NCBI GenBank assembly: GCA_023264215.1 | Contig: JALQSY010000079.1 | Coordinates: 1-7,640, forward strand | Length of the DNA: 7,640 nucleotides | Direction of reading: 5' to 3' | Source of the DNA: Candidatus Nanopelagicales bacterium | Lineage (GTDB): Bacteria; Actinomycetota; Actinomycetes; S36-B12 | In this document: in pieces, positions 6,203 through 7,640 of the stretch | How positions within the stretch are numbered: position 1 is the first letter of the stretch | Layout: the number at the start of each line of letters is the position of its first letter | The notes under the pieces: model-generated | The model's database searches: none | Seen by the model: the letters and a program-made list of their open reading frames with translations, nothing else | What the model was told of the DNA's origin: nothing | Position numbers and translations under genes: made by a program

Positions 6203-6996
6203 GGCCGCCGCGTCCAGCTGATCCATGCCCAGGGGATGACCACGGCGCCCATGATGACGCCTCCCCAGACGGCCACCCACGGCCGGTCGAAGAACACCGC
6301 GTTGGCCAGGACATTGGAGAAGTACACCCACGCCAGCATCAAGGTGGGTACGCCGTCGACGCCCACGGGCTTGCGGGAGGGCAGCCGGGACATCAGGGCC
6401 ATGATGATGACGGCGGTGATCACCCAGCCGACGTAGTTGGTCAGCGGGATGCCCGGGATGCCGGGCAGGCCGGGATCGGGCGACGCCCAGGTCCAGTGGC
6501 CCTCGCTCACCATCTGGGGGTCGAGGAAGAGGTCCCAGGAGGCGAGGATCCACGCGCCGAAGACGACGACGCCCGCACGCGTGCGCGAGATGCGCTGAGC
6601 GGCGAGGAACGCCGGGTAGGCCATCATCGCCCAGGCCATCATCACGATGACGGGTACGCCGAAGAGCATCGGACCGAGCGTGCCGCTGTAGGAGTACTCG
6701 CCGAAGGGGAACGCCGTGCGCACGCCGAGCGCTTCCATCGCGCCGCCCACGCCCGACGCGATCGCGACGTAGCCCAGCGCCCACAGCCAGCCGCGGGTCA
6801 GCCACGCGTGGCTGACCGACGCCAGGAAGAACGTCACGACCGTCGCCATGGTGAGGAAGTCACGCGCGGGCTCGGCGAGGAGCCACACGATCTGACCGCC
6901 GATCGTGATGCCGGCGAAGAGCCACGGGATCCACTGCCAGCTGACGGGCATGCGACGTCCGTCGGAGTGCGGTCCCTGGTAGACGCGGATGCTCAT
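6199..6996 (-). CDS. cruF: CruF-type carotenoid biosynthesis membrane protein (probable carotenoid 1',2'-hydratase)
   Basis: Integral membrane protein of 265 aa of the Caroten_synth (DUF422) family. Characterised CruF proteins add water across the C-1',2' double bond of acyclic psi end groups, giving a tertiary hydroxyl. About 7-8 hydrophobic segments are visible (about 22-41, 47-66, 70-90, 107-131, 141-158, 187-205, 215-235, 240-260). Conserved polar motifs lie between them: Glu88, FPFGEYSYS (96-104), SWDLFLDPQMVSEGHWTW (153-170) with acidic pair Asp155/Asp159, and GIPLTNYVGW (182-191). The Asp/Glu residues are candidate catalytic acids. Length matches family members (about 260-300 aa). The ATG at 6996 overlaps the hydrolase stop as ATGA; Met16 is a less likely alternative. 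It lies directly upstream of the CruG-like glycosyltransferase, the classic CruF-CruG pairing, with the CrtD-like desaturase two genes further on. The hydratase reaction is inferred from family and context. Confidence 0.87.
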   Translation of the reverse strand: MSIRVYQGPHSDGRRMPVSWQWIPWLFAGITIGGQIVWLLAEPARDFLTMATVVTFFLASVSHAWLTRGWLWALGYVAIASGVGGAMEALGVRTAFPFGEYSYSGTLGPMLFGVPVIVMMAWAMMAYPAFLAAQRISRTRAGVVVFGAWILASWDLFLDPQMVSEGHWTWASPDPGLPGIPGIPLTNYVGWVITAVIIMALMSRLPSRKPVGVDGVPTLMLAWVYFSNVLANAVFFDRPWVAVWGGVIMGAVVIPWAWISWTRRP

Positions 6997-7640
6997 GCGA
7001 CCGCCGCGGTCTCGCGCACGAGGGCCGTGGTGACGCGCGGGACGTCCCACATCGGCGCGTGGCCGCAGTTCCACAGCACCTCCCACCGGGAGTGCTGCGG
7101 CGCCAGGTCGCGCTGCTGGAATCGCGGAGCGGGCAGGAGGCGGTCGTTGTCGCCGAAGGCGATGGTCACCGGGACGTCGGCCGGGATGCGATCCGCCCGG
7201 TCGAATCGGCGGTGCAGGGCGCCATCGTGGGCCTGGTCGAAGCCGCGGGCATCGGCCTGGGCGTAGGCAGCGTCGACGGCCACGCGATAGGGGACGCGGG
7301 CCGTGCGCTCGGCTCCGGTGCGCATCAGGGTGCGGCGCAAGGGCGTGATCCGCATGATCGCCGGGAAGGCCGGGCGCAGCCGGAGCGCGGCACGGCGGTT
7401 GAACTGGATGGCCGCCAGCGGCTGCGTGATCGGCTCCCACAGGCCTGCGGGGCACAGCGCCGTGACGCTCAGGGCCCGTCCGTCGGCCGCCGCCTCGAGC
7501 GCGGTCCATCCTCCGAGGGAGTTGCCCACAAGGTGCGCGCGTTCGATGTCTCGCTCGGCGAGGAATTCGCCTACCGCGAGCGCCATCTCGGTCGCCGGCG
7601 TCTCTGACTGGCCCGGCAGCGGATCGGAGTCGCCGTGCCC
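6993..7640 (-). CDS. Alpha/beta-fold hydrolase, 5' end cut off by window
   Basis: C-terminal 215 residues of a soluble alpha/beta hydrolase; the frame is open to the window edge, so the true start lies outside. The fragment begins in GHGDSDP, the loop after strand 4 that typically follows the oxyanion-hole region. The nucleophile elbow GNSLGG has Ser41 (fragment numbering). A cap-like segment follows (about 70-145, rich in Arg and Ala). The catalytic acid is probably Asp166 in FGDNDRLLP and the His is His194 in CGHAPMWD, so the Ser-Asp-His triad is complete. Typical full length is 260-290 aa, so some 50-70 residues are probably missing. The stop overlaps the CruF-like ATG, so it is in the same operon and translationally coupled. 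Specificity cannot be assigned: esterase, lipase-like or haloperoxidase-like activity are all possible. A role in hydrolysing carotenoid glycoside esters or lipids is only a guess from its position. Confidence 0.85.
   Translation of the reverse strand, partial: GHGDSDPLPGQSETPATEMALAVGEFLAERDIERAHLVGNSLGGWTALEAAADGRALSVTALCPAGLWEPITQPLAAIQFNRRAALRLRPAFPAIMRITPLRRTLMRTGAERTARVPYRVAVDAAYAQADARGFDQAHDGALHRRFDRADRIPADVPVTIAFGDNDRLLPAPRFQQRDLAPQHSRWEVLWNCGHAPMWDVPRVTTALVRETAAVA

Noticed and set aside
6203..6805. Upstream extension of the glycosyltransferase frame (to 6805)
   Set aside because: The extra 201 residues overlap the CruF-like gene in another frame and are Arg-rich without GT features. 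The ATGA overlap at 6202 is a better start.
6193..7266. Plus-strand open frame (357 aa) opposite the CruF-like and hydrolase genes
   Set aside because: It is His/Asp/Gly/Arg-rich, lacks motifs, and spans two real genes on the other strand.
1..7640. tRNA, rRNA, CRISPR arrays, insertion sequences
   Set aside because: I found no cloverleaf-like sequence, no regularly spaced direct repeats, no transposase motifs and no terminal inverted repeats. The window is filled with ordinary chromosomal genes.

Overview
This window looks like chromosomal DNA from a high-GC Gram-positive bacterium (Actinomycetota). The coding regions are visibly GC-rich at third codon positions. GTG starts occur. Clear Shine-Dalgarno sequences are almost absent, and several genes appear to carry leaderless-type promoters. 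An order such as Micrococcales is plausible, but the sequence alone does not settle it. Coding density is very high, and I see no mobile elements, tRNA or rRNA genes, or CRISPR array.

Layout. (1) A minus-strand polyprenyl diphosphate synthase, probably making GGPP or a longer chain, has its 3' end cut off at the left edge (1-847). (2) A 120-bp divergent intergenic region (848-967) holds one leaderless-type -10 element for each flanking gene and a perfect CRP/GlxR-like palindrome. (3) A plus-strand CPA1/NhaP2-type cation:proton antiporter with a C-terminal RCK_C (TrkA-C) domain follows (968-2506). (4) A 153-bp convergent spacer (2507-2659) contains inverted repeats but no classical T-tailed terminator. 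(5) A tightly packed minus-strand operon is transcribed from the right edge leftwards: an alpha/beta hydrolase (5' end cut off), a CruF-type carotenoid hydratase-family membrane protein, a GT2 carotenoid glycosyltransferase of CruG/CrtQ type, an AEC-like permease, and a CrtD/CrtI-type carotenoid desaturase.

How the genes fit together. The prenyl synthase would supply the isoprenoid precursor. The operon has the make-up of a carotenoid end-group tailoring module: hydration of an acyclic psi end (CruF), further desaturation next to it (CrtD-like), and glycosylation of the resulting hydroxyl (GT2). This resembles routes to myxol-, deinoxanthin- or Rhodococcus-type glycosylated carotenoids. No phytoene synthase, lycopene cyclase or ketolase is in the window, so the core pathway must lie elsewhere. 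The less expected members are the AEC-like permease between the glycosyltransferase and the desaturase, and the alpha/beta hydrolase translationally coupled to cruF; neither has an obvious place in the known pathway.

The most notable regulatory signal is that three genes (the prenyl synthase, the antiporter and the internal operon gene crtD-like) each have a TAGNNT hexamer ending exactly 6 nt before the start codon. In each case this puts transcription start on the first base of the start codon and also places an in-frame TAG stop just upstream.
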